This document shows positions 1 through 9,968 of a stretch of 64,000 bases of DNA, piece by piece; positions within the stretch are counted from its first letter, which is position 1, and every line of letters starts with the position of its first letter. Below the pieces are notes generated by a model. It was not told where the DNA came from. It made no database searches and worked only from the letters and a program-made list of their open reading frames with translations. This DNA comes from Achatina immaculata (lineage: Eukaryota > Mollusca > Gastropoda > Stylommatophora > Achatinidae), in NCBI GenBank assembly GCA_009760885.1, contig CM019715.1:23525642-23589641 (forward strand). The letters run 5' to 3'. Both the position numbers and the translations under genes were made by a program.

Positions 1-199
1 AATGAAAAAGGGCCAACTGTACTCGCATGATCGTATGATGACAGGAGTGCAGGTGAATGTATCATCAACTTCTTCAACAGCGCACATCACAGTGAGACGT
101 GGTCTATGGAAGGCAATGGCTAAAACTCCGCAGTCCTCTTACCGTCTTTGGTACACAAAGCACATGCATGTTCTTGTGACGAGTTAATACAAGAGCCAG

Positions 200-375
200 T
201 AGTTCAGGTAATAAAAAGAGGTGGACCACGTGAAACTCTAAAGAGGACATTGTTAAGAGAAGGCAGTTTAGTGGGCATCACATCCCTTGATGAAGTTGAA
301 ATCCTCGCCGAGAACAGGAAAACTTGGCAAACAACTATGTGAGCCCTATGTGATGTTTAATGGCACGGGAAGGAT
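200..375 (+). pseudogene. LINE family A, 3'-terminal fragment (copy A1)
   Basis: The reading frame ends in a basic RGGPRETLKRTLLRE stretch followed by a DEVE...LAE.RK.W segment. This is the same C-terminal tail seen in the long family A copy ending near 42.69 kb. It is followed by the family's short 3' UTR (a 'GGCACGGGAAGGAT' motif at about 361-374). Only the last 60 or so codons survive, and TGA interrupts the final residues, so this is a 5'-truncated dead copy. The upstream 200 bases are not recognisable as the same element. Confidence 0.75.
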
Positions 376-795
376 GCTAGATGTAAGTTCAGGTAAAAAC
401 TGTATTCTGTTTATTGTTACTTATTAACAACACAATCAAAAGCAAGACATCAAAATATCTAAACACTCCGCTCTTGTTATACAGTTCGCATTAGATAGTT
501 GATATGGAAATGAGGTGATCTACATTCGCCTAATGACCGCCCCAACTAGCTTATTAGACTCCACCAGTTCACATCCTCTTCACATCCTCACTGAGGATAA
601 ATGGCAACTATAGGCATACTCGAGACATCAACGAAATGATTGAAAACAGGTTCAACACTGGAAGTTTCTTTGCTGACGTTGAATTCTGCAAATGACAACC
701 GCCAAACAAAATGGGCCGCCGGCTCTTCTCTCCCTGGCGTTATCCATCCCGGGGCCTTCTCGTAATTTACATATACGATTTACCTCTCCCGGAGA
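376..795. other. No recognised feature
   Basis: AT-rich DNA without a supportable gene. A short open stretch near 620-720 reads like a conserved protein piece on the + strand but is interrupted by a stop, and I do not assign it. Confidence 0.4.
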
Positions 796-916
796 TGGCT
801 GCAAGACACCGTGAACGATCTGTGAATGGATGCATCAGCAGCAGAGCATCTTGCTTACAACCGAGAAGCTTACAGGAGAGCTGTTAGGGAGGTAAAGTTC
901 CGCAAGGGACATGACT
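796..916 (+). pseudogene. LINE family B, 3'-terminal fragment (copy B1)
   Basis: Matches the extreme 3' end shared by seven places in this window. The translated signature is W-L-Q-D, then D-L..MDASAAEHLAYNREAYR, then AVREVKFRKGH. It stops at 'GCAAGGGACATGACTGACTGG', a degenerate 4-bp-repeat tail. It is heavily 5' truncated and non-functional. Confidence 0.75.
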
Positions 917-984
917 GACTGGCTGATTTATCTCTCTCTCTCCATTCTTTCCCTTACATATGATCTTATAACCGCAGATGAAGG

Positions 985-1888
985 ACTATTCAAATCACGG
1001 CACCTCTGCTCTAGAGGCCGGCCATGTCCTATACAAACACATACTGGGGCAGACTGCCTAAACCAGCTTAACCCAGGGGTTAAAGACACTGCTGGAAGAT
1101 TCTTCGGCTCCCGCACGTGGAGCGAAACTCCTCCCGGCCAATGGGAAATTGCGACTAGGGTTGCCGGGCTGCGCCGCTGTGAAAAGGTGATGGAAAGGAT
1201 AAAGTGAAGTTTAATCGGCATGTCTCACGGCGAGAACTGCTCATGCCACGGCATCTCTGCTCTAGAGGCCGGCCACGTCCGATATACACCCATACTGGTG
1301 AAATATGCCTAAAGCGGCTTAAGTCAGGGGTTAAATTTGATAATTACTCATGACACTGCCTGCGCTCTAGAGGTCGGTCAAGTCCTAAACAAGCCCATGC
1401 TGCAATAATATGCCTAAACCGGCCGGCTTAACCCAGGGGTGAAACTTACTAGTGGCGAGGATTCGTTCTCGTGGACAAAAGTTCCGTCCTGGTTACAACT
1501 AGGAAGGGTAGCGACCACGACCATAAAACGCTGAAGTCGGAGACACTGGACCAGGGCAGCCTAGATAGGCAAACGCCTCTCACCCGGTGGGGATGTATGC
1601 ATATCCTAATCAAGTCGAGGTTTTCAGGTGAGAAAGTCTAACCCTAGGCTGGATGGGCAATCACCTCTCACCCGGCGGGGATATACTGATATTCAAAAAC
1701 ACGTTGAGGTTTTCCGGTGAGAAAGTCCAACTCTAGACTAAACTGGTGCAACGAAAACCACGGTGTCACGCATTCCCGCTTCTGAGACCCATCGAGAATA
1801 CAGGCTCATGCCCTGCGATAGTCTGAACCTCTTGTGGTCCTCTCGGGGATCTCGTGTAGTTCTTTCGGAGACCACAGGGAGACCATGG
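985..1888 (+). repeat. Modular GC-rich dispersed repeat F, copy 1
   Basis: The repeat is built of internal modules. Module 1 (about 85-95 bp, containing GCTCTAGAGG and ending near 'CAGGGGTTAAA') is present three times, near 1001, 1248 and 1351. Module 2 (about 90 bp, with 'CCTCTCACCCGG' and 'CGGTGAGAAAGTCC') is present twice between 1560 and 1735. A GGTCCTC-rich end block follows. Two other copies occur, at 7623-8936 (reverse) and 61461-61918, with different module counts. Copy 1 lacks the GAA-repeat tail and is abruptly joined to an opposite-strand LINE fragment near 1888. I see no transposase or RT in it. It is more GC-rich than its surroundings. Confidence 0.7.
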
Positions 1889-2268
1889 TGGAGTAGGCGA
1901 TCATTTCTCTCCACAATTCCCTGTCTTTAGACTTGAATATGAGATCCGCCGGTGACTTTCTTCCTAGCCACACTAACAGCCCGTACAGTAACTTCTTTCT
2001 GTCTTCCTCTGTCTCTTCTTCTCTCAGTTTTGTATTTGCCACAATGTGTTCCAACTTTCCTCTTCTCAGAAAATATCCTATAAATCTCGCTTGTCTGCCT
2101 CTGATCTTTGCTGCAATTTGCCTTTTAACTCCAGCCTCTCTTAAGACTTCTTCGTTGGTTTTCTTACCTGTCCATGGTACCTTCAACATCCTTCTTATGA
2201 ACCACATTTCCATGGCCTCGATTTCTCTCTGCACTCTCTTATTCATGGATCATGCTTCACATCCCAAA
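1889..2268 (-). pseudogene. LINE family C reverse transcriptase, C-terminal fragment (copy C1)
   Basis: Encodes a post-RT 'thumb/C-terminal' segment of an RTE-like LINE. The fragment reads EAMEMWFIRRMLKVPWT, then KTNEEVLREAGVKR, RQARFIGYFLRR, and ends with KDRELWREMIAYS. This order (W.RRMLK..WT, then NEEVL, F.G...R, and a final DRE.WR) is typical of the C terminus of APE-type LINE polymerases. The catalytic RT motifs are absent, so it is a 5'-truncated relic. It abuts repeat F. A second, different fragment of the same type lies at 30050-30340. Confidence 0.7.
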
Positions 2269-2700
2269 ACATAAAACAAAATTGGCTCCATGTAACATTT
2301 AAGTATTCAGAATCTTGTTTCTATTGATACGGATCTGTTGCACAAAATGTTTCTCATTGTCTGGAATGCTGACTTGGCTAATGACGTCTGCTTTTTATTT
2401 CATTGCGACATTTCCCATAAGGAAATTTTAAAGGTTAAATTTTCACAAACATAAATCTAGGACACACGAGTTGAAAACAGGAAAAAAATTGGAAAGAAAC
2501 AATCGTACTGATCAATATGCAGGAAACTCTCTACCGTAGAGAGCGGAACAACAACACAACTCCTTCAGATCATCAGAGGAAGTACCCCCCCCCCCCTCAG
2601 ACAAGTGTTTCGGCCCTTTAATCTCCTTTTTTTTTCTTTTTCGGCCCTTTAAACTCCTGACACTCTAAGGGGGGGTGGGCCCCTCTGGGTCATGACTCCC
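2269..2700. other. No gene; low-complexity stretch
   Basis: AT-rich DNA with a C-homopolymer at about 2587-2597 and T-rich runs near 2625-2640. No coding or RNA signal seen. Confidence 0.4.
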
Positions 2701-2729
2701 AGAGGTCTTGTGAGTTGTTGCTTTTTTTT

Positions 2730-2795
2730 CGGTCCCGGGATCGAACCCATGATCTTCCAGTTGCCACACGTCTTTAGCGATTTAGTTATGGAGGA
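2730..2795 (-). repeat. tRNA-like (SINE-type) sequence
   Basis: On the minus strand a perfect pol III B-box-like GGTTCGATCCC lies at 2737-2747. A tRNA D-arm-like, A-box-like stretch (AACTAAATCGCTAAAGAC) lies about 25-40 bp before it, around 2770-2790. The spacing fits a tRNA. An acceptor stem is not convincing, so I read it as a degraded tRNA-derived head or a tRNA-like part of the 3' UTR of the R2-like element just upstream on the same strand. It is not a functional tRNA. Confidence 0.45.
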
Positions 2796-2820
2796 CTGGT
2801 ATTGGTTGTGGCAAATGAAA

Positions 2821-3921
2821 TTACTTATGCTCCCAATGCTTGTTTCGCATACTCCACAGCCAGCATGAGGCCTTTTCTGCTGTTTCTGAAAGGCTTCTCA
2901 ATGCCCTTGCTCTTGCTTGTCCTTTTATGCCCAGTTGCTTACATAGGTCATATGCTGATGTTGCTATGAATCCTCTTGCTCCCACTTCTACAGCTATCAC
3001 TTTTGCCCTGATTCCTGCCCCCTGCCTCAGTTGCTTGACCAGATCATTGTACTTCTCCAATTTGAATAAATGCTGTTCCTCTATTCTAGTTTCGTATGGG
3101 ACCGTAAGCTCAATCATTATTAATTCCTGTTTTTCTGTGGAGTACACTACAATGTCCGGTCGCATTCCTGTGTTCTTAATGGCAGTCGGGTATTCTCGTC
3201 TTTCTGGAAGGTCCGCTGTCACTTCCCAATCATTTGTACTATCTAGCAGTGATGGTAAGGGAATGTCCCTGATTTCAATATTTGATGTCGTACCAGCACC
3301 TATGAAGTATTTAGGTGGGACCTCAACTCTTTTGCTGTTATTTGCTTTATCGTTTGCCCTGTCTACAATGGCTACTAGTTCCTGCAACACTCTGTTGTGC
3401 CGCCAGGTGTACCGTCCTTGCCCTAAAGACACTCTACATGCTGACAGCACATGTTCCAATGTTTGCCTTTCGTTGCAGAGAGGGCACTTTGTATCCTCTG
3501 ATACACCCCATTTGTATAGGTTGGAGCCTGTAGGCAGAAGGTCATAAGTAGCTCTGATGATGAAGCTGAGCCTCAAGGGTGCCATTTTCCAGATGTCATT
3601 CCATGTTAGTGATCTCTGCAGGACTTCCTCCCATGTTGTCCATTGCCCTTGTTGTGATTGTTGGACTGCCTTCTGGACCCGCTTGTCATCCTCTGAATTC
3701 CTTACCTCGCTGATGATCATATCCCTTCTTTCCTTGCAGGAGGCCTTTGACCACCACTTGATTTCACCATGACCAAATCCCCTTCTGTTGGTCTGGGTGT
3801 ACCCTATTACTTCTTTCAGCTCCTGCGTTTCCCTGGCTGTGGTCACTTCCTCACCTACTTTCCATTTTCGTCCAGTTCTAAGTGTTGGCTGCACTTCTCG
3901 TACCACCGGATCTGTAGATTC
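2821..3921 (-). pseudogene. R2-superclade LINE, C-terminal fragment (zinc knuckle plus restriction-like endonuclease)
   Basis: A 361-residue open frame. A CCHC knuckle CPLCNERQTLEHVLSAC (C141, C144, H152, C157) is followed, about 90 residues on, by MRPDIVVYS...ELIMIELTVPYE (R249, P250, D251; E266) and a K..KY motif at 282-286. This order is characteristic of the restriction-like endonuclease (PD-(D/E)XK) end of R2/R4/NeSL/CRE-type non-LTR retrotransposons, which nick the target for target-primed reverse transcription. The RT domain is missing: the frame is closed by TAA a few codons upstream and the nominal start is GTG, so this is a 5'-truncated piece and not a gene with a real start. The open frame across more than 1 kb suggests fairly recent insertion. 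The exact clade is not decided. Confidence 0.8.
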
Positions 3922-3974
3922 TTACATCAATATGTTAAACTAAAAGAAACTTCGGGTAGAGCCATTTTGATTTT

Positions 3975-4062
3975 TGTATCTTCTTATATCTTATATCTTA
4001 TATCCTTCCCGTGCCGTTAAACGTCACATAGGGCTCGCAAAGTAGTTCGCCAATTTTGTATA
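3975..4062 (-). pseudogene. LINE family A, very short 3' end (copy A2)
   Basis: Reverse-strand match to the family A tail: the (TATAAGA)-type repeat tail, 3' UTR and the last few codons ('TTGGCGAACTACTTTGCGAG'). Only about 85 bp were inserted, an extreme 5' truncation. Confidence 0.75.
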
Positions 4063-4064
4063 GT

Positions 4065-4830
4065 TACAAGTTATTCAGCTTCAGTCATATTTCAGGTTAT
4101 TAAACTTCAGTCAAGTTTAAAATTATTGAAAGTTATCGAACATGAGTAATTTTTCAAGTTATAGAAAGTTATCTATCGGAGTCGAGTCTCAAGTTATATA
4201 AAGTTATCCAGCTTGAGGGAATTTTCAGGTTATTGAAATTATTCAGTTGAGTCATGTTTCCAGTTACTGAAAGTTATCTAATCTGTGTCGAGTTTTAAGT
4301 TTTTTTGAAAGTTATCTAACCCGAGTAAGTTATTGAAATTTACATAACCTACGACAAGTTTCAAGTTTTTGAAAGTTATTTACTTTGAGTCAAGTCTGAA
4401 CCTTTTGAAAGTTATGTAACCTGCGTCACGTTTCATGTTTTCTGACATTTAACTAACCTGAGTCAAGTTATTGAAAGTTATTCTACATGCGATAAGTTTC
4501 GTGTCATTGAAAGTTATCTAAGCTGCGTCAAGTTTCAGGTTATTGAAAGTTATCCAACCCGAGTCGAGTTTCAAGTCATTGAATGTTATCTAACTTGAGT
4601 CAAGTTATTAAAAGGTATCCAACGTTAGTAAAGTTTAAGGCTATTGAAAGTTATCTAACCTGACTCAAGTTTCAAGTTACTGAAAGTTACCTAACCTGAG
4701 TCAAGTTATGGAAAGGTATCTAACCTGAATCAAATTATTGAAAGTTATCCAAACTGAGCCAAGTTTCAAGTTATAGAAGTTATGTAATATAAAGTTATGT
4801 AACCTAAATCAAGTTTTTCAAGTTAGTGAC
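4065..4830. repeat. Degenerate minisatellite, about 36-40 bp unit
   Basis: Repeated 'GAAAGTTATCTAACCTGAGT' followed by 'CAAGTTTCAAGTTATT', with many substitutions and length changes. It begins directly next to the short LINE A end. Confidence 0.75.
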
Positions 4831-5342
4831 AGATATCTGACATGAGAAAACCCTCTTCTCCGAAAAAGAAGAAAACATGCCAAGGTTCTTTTCTTTACAC
4901 TGCACAAAACTAGGAAATTTAATGGGGTTTTTCCCTTTTGTTTGACAAAAAAAAAAAAAAATCGGAAAAAATTAACGCCCATCCAAGTTTCCGTTGATTG
5001 ACGTAATTTCCGATGTAGCCCGAAGCAAAGTCGGGCGGAAGTCATTTTCCGGTGTCTATTACGAGATTCGCCGAATAAAAAAATGTGTGTATACTTCTAA
5101 CCTGCAGGCAAAATAAAGCCTTGAATTTTTCATTATGAGGAGAAGATGCAGATCTCTGAAAAAAAGAAATGATGATCTGAATGATGATAATTAAATAAAG
5201 ATGATGACAGTAATCAAAATAATGCAGGAAAATAAAAACAAGTTTAAAAACGTGATATTAGATACACGGAGGTGGTGGTTTGAACAAAAATGATTGAATA
5301 TTTATCTTCTTCTATCTTCTTCTTTCTTCTTCTATATTCTTA
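4831..5342. other. No recognised feature
   Basis: AT-rich, with an A-run near 4949-4961 and a CTTCTT stretch near 5305-5335. No supportable gene. Confidence 0.4.
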
Positions 5343-5546
5343 AAACTGCGAGCTGCTGTTCTTTGCAGCCTATGCGGTGAAGATGTTGAGGACACCACAT
5401 CGTGTCGGAGTGGGAGTGTGTTATGGCGGCTAATTTTTCAGTTCCTGAGAGCAGAAAAAAAGCAGAAAGTGTGAAATACTTCTTTAGCAGACTCCACCAC
5501 CATGCGGCCTACAGGCTAGCCAGGTTAAGTCTGTTACTGGAAGTAC

Positions 5547-6230
5547 GTATAAATGAAGAGCAGACAACTATCTAACATTGCCCTCGTGAGAGCTAAAGTT
5601 AATTTTCCAGCCAGAGATGGCTGATAGCTTCTTTGTCTGGGCATCATAAGCGAGTAGTCTTTGCCTTTGAGTGATCTCTGTTCATTCTGACCCTTCTTTC
5701 ATCAGTTCCTACCCATATTGTTTTCTGGGCGGCTTTTGTTTGGGCCAGTTATCCAAAAGGCGTAAGCTGGGGCCATCTGTGGCATGACGTCATGGTTTTT
5801 TGCCAGCCAGTATTCCTGTCTCTTTACCTCATTTCTCAGCCGTTTGCCTGCTTATACTTTCAGCATACCAACATCTATCTGGCCGCAGTTTGCCCCGTCT
5901 TTCCCACGAAAGAGGATACCAAATGAGCTAAGTGCTTAATGTTTCATCCATTTTTCGTGTTTTCTTTGTTGTGATGTTTTCCTTACGTCGTCCTTGAAAA
6001 AAGGCACATGCGGAAATATTAGATTATTGGATGTTCGTCTATTATACGTGCTCATCTTATTTTCTGTCACTCTCGTTCTTGCCCACTTCTCTCGTTCCTT
6101 CAATCCTTTTGTTAAACTGACCCATATCCCTCTGTCTACCTTCATTGCTAGAACCACTTTTACTTCTTACGCCTTACATCCTTCCCGTCCCGTTAAACGT
6201 CACACTTTTACTGCAGCCGTCATTTCTGAG
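5547..6230. repeat. Dispersed repeat E, copy 1, inserted in repeat D
   Basis: Shares with 9005-9965 a series of collinear blocks: 'AAGCTGGGGCCATCTG', 'GGCATGACGTCATG', 'CCTTGAAAAA' and a pyrimidine-rich end. It interrupts repeat D exactly, and AGTAC stands on both sides (5542-5546 and 6231-6235), a possible 5-bp target duplication. Weak parallel open reading on the minus strand in both copies (FFKD motif near 6000) hints at an old coding origin. It carries a 35-bp match to the LINE A 3' UTR at about 6172-6206. Confidence 0.55.
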
Positions 6231-6287
6231 AGTACTAACGGAGGGGTGGGACAGGGTCTTGGTCAGCTATCGTTCGCAAAACGCCGA

Positions 6288-6912
6288 TGCTAGCATGTCA
6301 GCTATGGTTTGTTAGTCTTGATGCTAGCATGTCAGCTATGGTTTGTTAGTCTTGATGCTAGCATGTCAGCTATGGTTTGTTAGTCTTGATGCTAGCATGT
6401 CAGCTATGGTTTGTTAGTCTTGATACTAGCATGTCAGCTATGGTTTGTTAGTCTTGATGCTAGCATGTCAGCTATGGTTTGTTAGTCTTGATACTAGCAT
6501 GTCAGCTATGGTTTGTTAGTCTTGATACTAGCATGTCAGCTATGGTTGTTAGTCTTGATGCTAGCATGTCAGCTATGGTTTGTTAGTCTTGATACTAGCA
6601 TGTCAGCTATGGTTTGTTAGTCTTGATGCTAGCATGTCAGCTATGGTTTGTTAGTCTTGATGCTAGCATGTCAGCTATGGTTTGTTAGTCTTGATGCTAG
6701 CATGTCAGCTATGGTTTGTTAGTCTTGATGCTAGCATGTCAGCTATGGTTTGTTAGTCTTGATGCTAGCATGTCAGCTATGGTTTGTCAGTCTTGATGCT
6801 AGCATGTCAGCTATGGTTTGTCAGTATTGAAGCTAACATGTCAGCTATGGTTTGTCAGTCTTGACGCTAGCATGTCAGCTATGGTTTCTCAGTCTTGACG
6901 CTAGAATGTCAG
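6288..6912 (+). repeat. 34-bp minisatellite, about 18 copies
   Basis: Unit starts GATGCTAGCATGTCAGCTAT and ends GGTTTGTTAGTCTT (34 bp), highly homogeneous in the centre and diverged at the right edge. It is contiguous with, and derived from, the equivalent single-copy segment of repeat D. Confidence 0.9.
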
Positions 6913-6930
6913 CTATGAGCAGCTGATTGT

Positions 6931-7150
6931 CAGATGGGACAGAGACAGAAATAAGCTACAGAAAAAGAGGAGTTGAATATAGTAGAATGTACAGTTATCA
7001 GTTATAGATATATATAAGTACAATAGATGTAAATGATGACGAAAGAACAAAGAAGGCGAGAAAGAAGACACTGAAGAGAAAGCCGAGAATAATATTCCTT
7101 CAGTTCACTTAAACCAGATCATTACAGTGCTCAGTTTATTTGAACTAAAA
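6931..7150. other. No recognised feature
   Basis: Purine-rich and AT-rich spacer between repeat D and the 20-bp minisatellite. Near 7090-7160 'AAACCAGATCATTA' occurs twice. Confidence 0.4.
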
Positions 7151-7189
7151 CCAGATCATTAAGGTGCTCAGTTTATTTTCACCAAGACC

Positions 7190-7622
7190 CTTTCTTTTGT
7201 TCACTCCAGCCCTCATTTGACTTCGTTCTAACCCTCGCTTTAATTCACTGAAACGCATATGTTTGTTCTCTGCAACCTTCAGTTTCGTTCAGTGTAGCCA
7301 TCACTTTAGGTCACTGTAGTCCTCTCTTTAGTTCACTGTAACTCTCTCTTTAGTTCACTGTATCAGTCTCCTTAATTCACTGTAACCGTTTCTTTAGTTC
7401 ACTGTAACCTTCTCTTTAGTTCGCTGTAACCGTCTCTTTAGTTCACTGTGACCCTATCTTTAGTTCACTGTAACCTTCTCTTTAGTTCGCTGTAACCGTC
7501 TCTTTAGTTCACTGTGACCCTATCTTTAGTTCACTGTAACCTTCTCTTTAGTTCGCTGTAACCGTCTCTTTAGTTCACTGTAGTCATCTCTTTAATTCAC
7601 TGTAACCCTCTCTTTAATTCAC
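7190..7622 (+). repeat. 20-bp minisatellite (left part)
   Basis: Unit of the type CTCTTTAGTTCACTGTAACC, increasingly regular to the right. The same motif reappears at 8937-8990 and about 9972-10015, so the array was interrupted by insertions. Confidence 0.85.
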
Positions 7623-8936
7623 TTCTTCTTCTTCTTCTTCGTTCACTTCTACCACCAAAAACCGCACTGTGAACCTACTGAATTCACGCATGTGGTCCTC
7701 GTTAGGTCCCGTGGTCCCCTGTGTGGTCCAAAATAGACCACACGAGTTCCACGAAAGGACCACAAGGGGTTCAGAGTATCACAGTGCTTTAGCCTGTATT
7801 CTTGGTGGGTCTCGGAAGCGGGATTGCGTGACACCGTGGTTTTCATTGCACCAGTTTGGTCTAGGGTTGGACTTTCTCACCGGAAGACCTCGACGTGTTT
7901 GGAATATCAGTGCATCCCCGCTGGGTGAGAGGCGTTAGCCCACCCAGGCCAGAGTTGGACTTTCTCACCGGAAAACCTCGACGTGTTTTGAGATACCCGT
8001 GTATCACCGCCGGGTGAGAGGTGGTTGCCCATCCAGTCCAGGGTTGGACTTTCTCACCGGAAAACCTCAGCGTGATTAGGATACGCAGACATCCCCGCAG
8101 GGTGAGAGGTGGTTGCCTATCTAGACTTCCCTGGTCCAGTGTCTCCGACTTCAGCATTTTGCGGTCGTGGCCGCTACCCTTCCTAGTTGTGACCAGGATG
8201 GAGCTTTTGTCCAGGAGGACGAATCCTCGCCACTAGTGACTTCTACCCCTGGGTTGAGCCGGTTTAGGCATTTCCCAGTATGGGCGTGTTTGGGACGGGA
8301 CCGACCTCTGGGGCAGAGGTACTGTGACATTCATAGCCTTCAAGATTCACCCCTGGTATGAGCCGGTTTAGGCAAAATTCACCAGTATGGGTGTTTATCA
8401 GGCGTTACCGACCTCTAGAGCGGAGGTGGCATGACATGTCTAGCCATCGAGTTCCACCCCTGGTGTGTGCCGGTTTAGGCATATTTCACCAGTGTAGGTG
8501 TATTTCGGACATAGGCGGCCTCTAGAGCAGAGGCGCCGTGGTATAGCTCTCGTAGCGATACTACTGGACATACCAGGTTAAACTTCACTTTCCACCACCT
8601 TTTCCCATCGGCGCCGCACAGCAACCTTTATTTCCACATTTACTTCCTTAACCGGGAGGAGCTTCACTCCACGCGCGGCATTTGAAGAGTCAAGCCAGCA
8701 GTGACTTAACCTCTGGGACAAGCCGGTTCATGCATTTCACCCGATATGACTGCACTCAGGACGTGGCCGACCTCCAGACCAGAGGTGCCGTGATTTGACT
8801 GTTTGCTTCGATTTATCCTTTCAACCACCTTTTCCGCAGTGATGCTGCGCGGCAACCTCATTTGCAAATTTCTTCATTGGCCGGGAAGAGCATCGCTCCA
8901 CGCACGGCAGCTGAAGATCTCGCCAACAGCGGTTTA
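7623..8936 (-). repeat. Modular repeat F, copy 2, inserted in the minisatellite
   Basis: Reverse-strand F copy, the longest of the three. Reading on the minus strand: two blocks of about 110 bp (8590-8705 and 8815-8935, sharing 'GCGCCGCACAGCAACC'-type sequence), four copies of module 1 between 8225 and 8790, three copies of module 2 between 7860 and 8125, the GGTCCTC block, and a terminal (GAA)n tail (CTTCTTCTTCTT at about 7622-7640). The minisatellite resumes immediately to the right with 'TTTAATTCACTGTAACC'. A GAA-repeat 3' tail suggests a retroposed element, but no polymerase is encoded. Confidence 0.7.
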
Positions 8937-9003
8937 ATTCACTGTAACCCTCTCTTTAATTCACTGTAACCCTCTCTTTAGTTCATTGTTCTGCTAATCA
9001 TGC
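8937..9003 (+). repeat. 20-bp minisatellite (middle part)
   Basis: Three units of 'TTCACTGTAACCCTCTCTTTA' type, the continuation of the array at 7190-7622 beyond the F insertion. Confidence 0.8.
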
Positions 9004-9004
9004 C

Positions 9005-9968
9005 CAACTTTTCTTGTCCTAGCTGCATCCTTGCCACAGGCGATTTAACACCAGCCCTTCCTATCCTTCTCCGCAGCCCCTAGTAGGCTTTGTTAGCTCC
9101 CCTGTCCAGGCACCCTAAGCGAGCAGTCTCTCAGTGTACTCTATTTCTGAACCATCCACCATTCACCCCTCCCCATATTGCTTTCTCACTCTTTTATCAT
9201 CTTCGCCACCAGGTCAGTTTTTTTTTTAGGCCATAGTTGAGGGCAAGCTGGGGCCATCTGGAGGCATAACGCCATGTTGTTTACCATATGGTACCCTTTG
9301 TCATCCTCCTTTTAATAATTTCTCAGCTAATCACTGACTTCCACTTTGTGCTCGTCTACCTCTATCCGGGCGCATTTTGTGCCTGTCTTTCTTACTAGAA
9401 GGATTGGACCTATATAAGTTTATATTTTTCACCTATTCTTCATATTTTTATCTGTTGTGTTTTTTTTGTATGTGATCCCTGAAAAAGAACAAATATATCC
9501 ATAATAAAAGCACTTAATATTGAAGAAGGCTGGCTAGTAAAGAGGATTAAACAAAGAAAACTAAACTTAACTATTTGGACATATTAAAGGTCATGATAAT
9601 CTAGAGAAGACCATCTTGGAAGGATACATAATGGGACAAAGAAAGAGAGGAAGACCAAAGCGAAGATGGCTGGAAGACATCGTTGATAATCTGCAAATGG
9701 ATGCATTAGCAGCGGGCCATCTTGCTCACAACCGAGAGGCCTACAGGAGTGCTGTTAGGGAGGCAAATTTCCGTAAGGGACATGCAAATGAATGAATGAT
9801 CCTTGAAAAAGTCTTTTGCCGAAATATTGGACCGGTGTATGTTCTTCATCTGTACGTACTCATCTAGCTTTCTGCCATTCTTCTTTCTCCCCAACTTTTC
9901 TCACTCTTTCCACCCCTTGGAAAAACTGAACCACACGCCTCCATCTGCTTTCACTACGGTGAACTCTA
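9005..9968. repeat. Dispersed repeat E, copy 2, carrying a nested LINE B
   Basis: Collinear with 5547-6230: 'AAGCTGGGGCCATCTG', 'GGCATAACGCCATG', 'CTCAGCTAATCACTG', then 'CCTTGAAAAA'. It lies between two pieces of the 20-bp minisatellite and is itself split at 9488-9796 by a LINE B 3' end. Confidence 0.6.
9488..9796 (+). pseudogene. LINE family B, 3'-terminal fragment (copy B2)
   Basis: About 310 bp, from 'AACAAATATATCC' through the RPRRRW...D / MDALAAGHLAHNREAYR / AVREANFRKGH coding tail to (AATG)n. It is flanked by TGATCCCTGAAAAAG (9473-9487) and TGATCCTTGAAAAAG (9797-9811), a 15-bp target-site duplication with one mismatch. Too short to encode anything functional. Confidence 0.85.

Larger units (their letters stand above)
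5343..6930 (+). repeat. Dispersed repeat D, copy 1 (split by E and expanded by a minisatellite)
   Basis: The left part (5343-5546) matches copies at 22245, 28510 (reverse) and 42748 (reverse): 'CTGTTCTTTGCAGCC', 'TAGCAGACTCCACCACCATG' and 'CTGTTACTGG'. The right part resumes at 6231 with 'ACTAACGGAGGGGTGGGACAG' and 'TCTTGGTCAGCTATCGTTCG', and ends near 6930 with 'GCAGCTGATTG'. Between the halves lies repeat E. Inside the right half the segment around 'GCTAGCATGTCAGCTATGG' is amplified into a long array. I see no coding potential and the class is unknown. Confidence 0.7.

Noticed and set aside
600..740. Exon of a BTB-like protein
   Set aside because: A short piece reads somewhat like a conserved domain start, but a stop interrupts it and no splice signals or continuation are visible.
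2821..3921. Host gene encoding a zinc-finger protein
   Set aside because: The CCHC plus RPD...ELTV layout is that of R2-type LINE C termini. The frame has no ATG and is bounded upstream by a stop.
6288..6912. CRISPR-like regular array
   Set aside because: Units are directly adjacent with no unique spacers, and the context is eukaryotic transposon DNA. The same applies to the other arrays.
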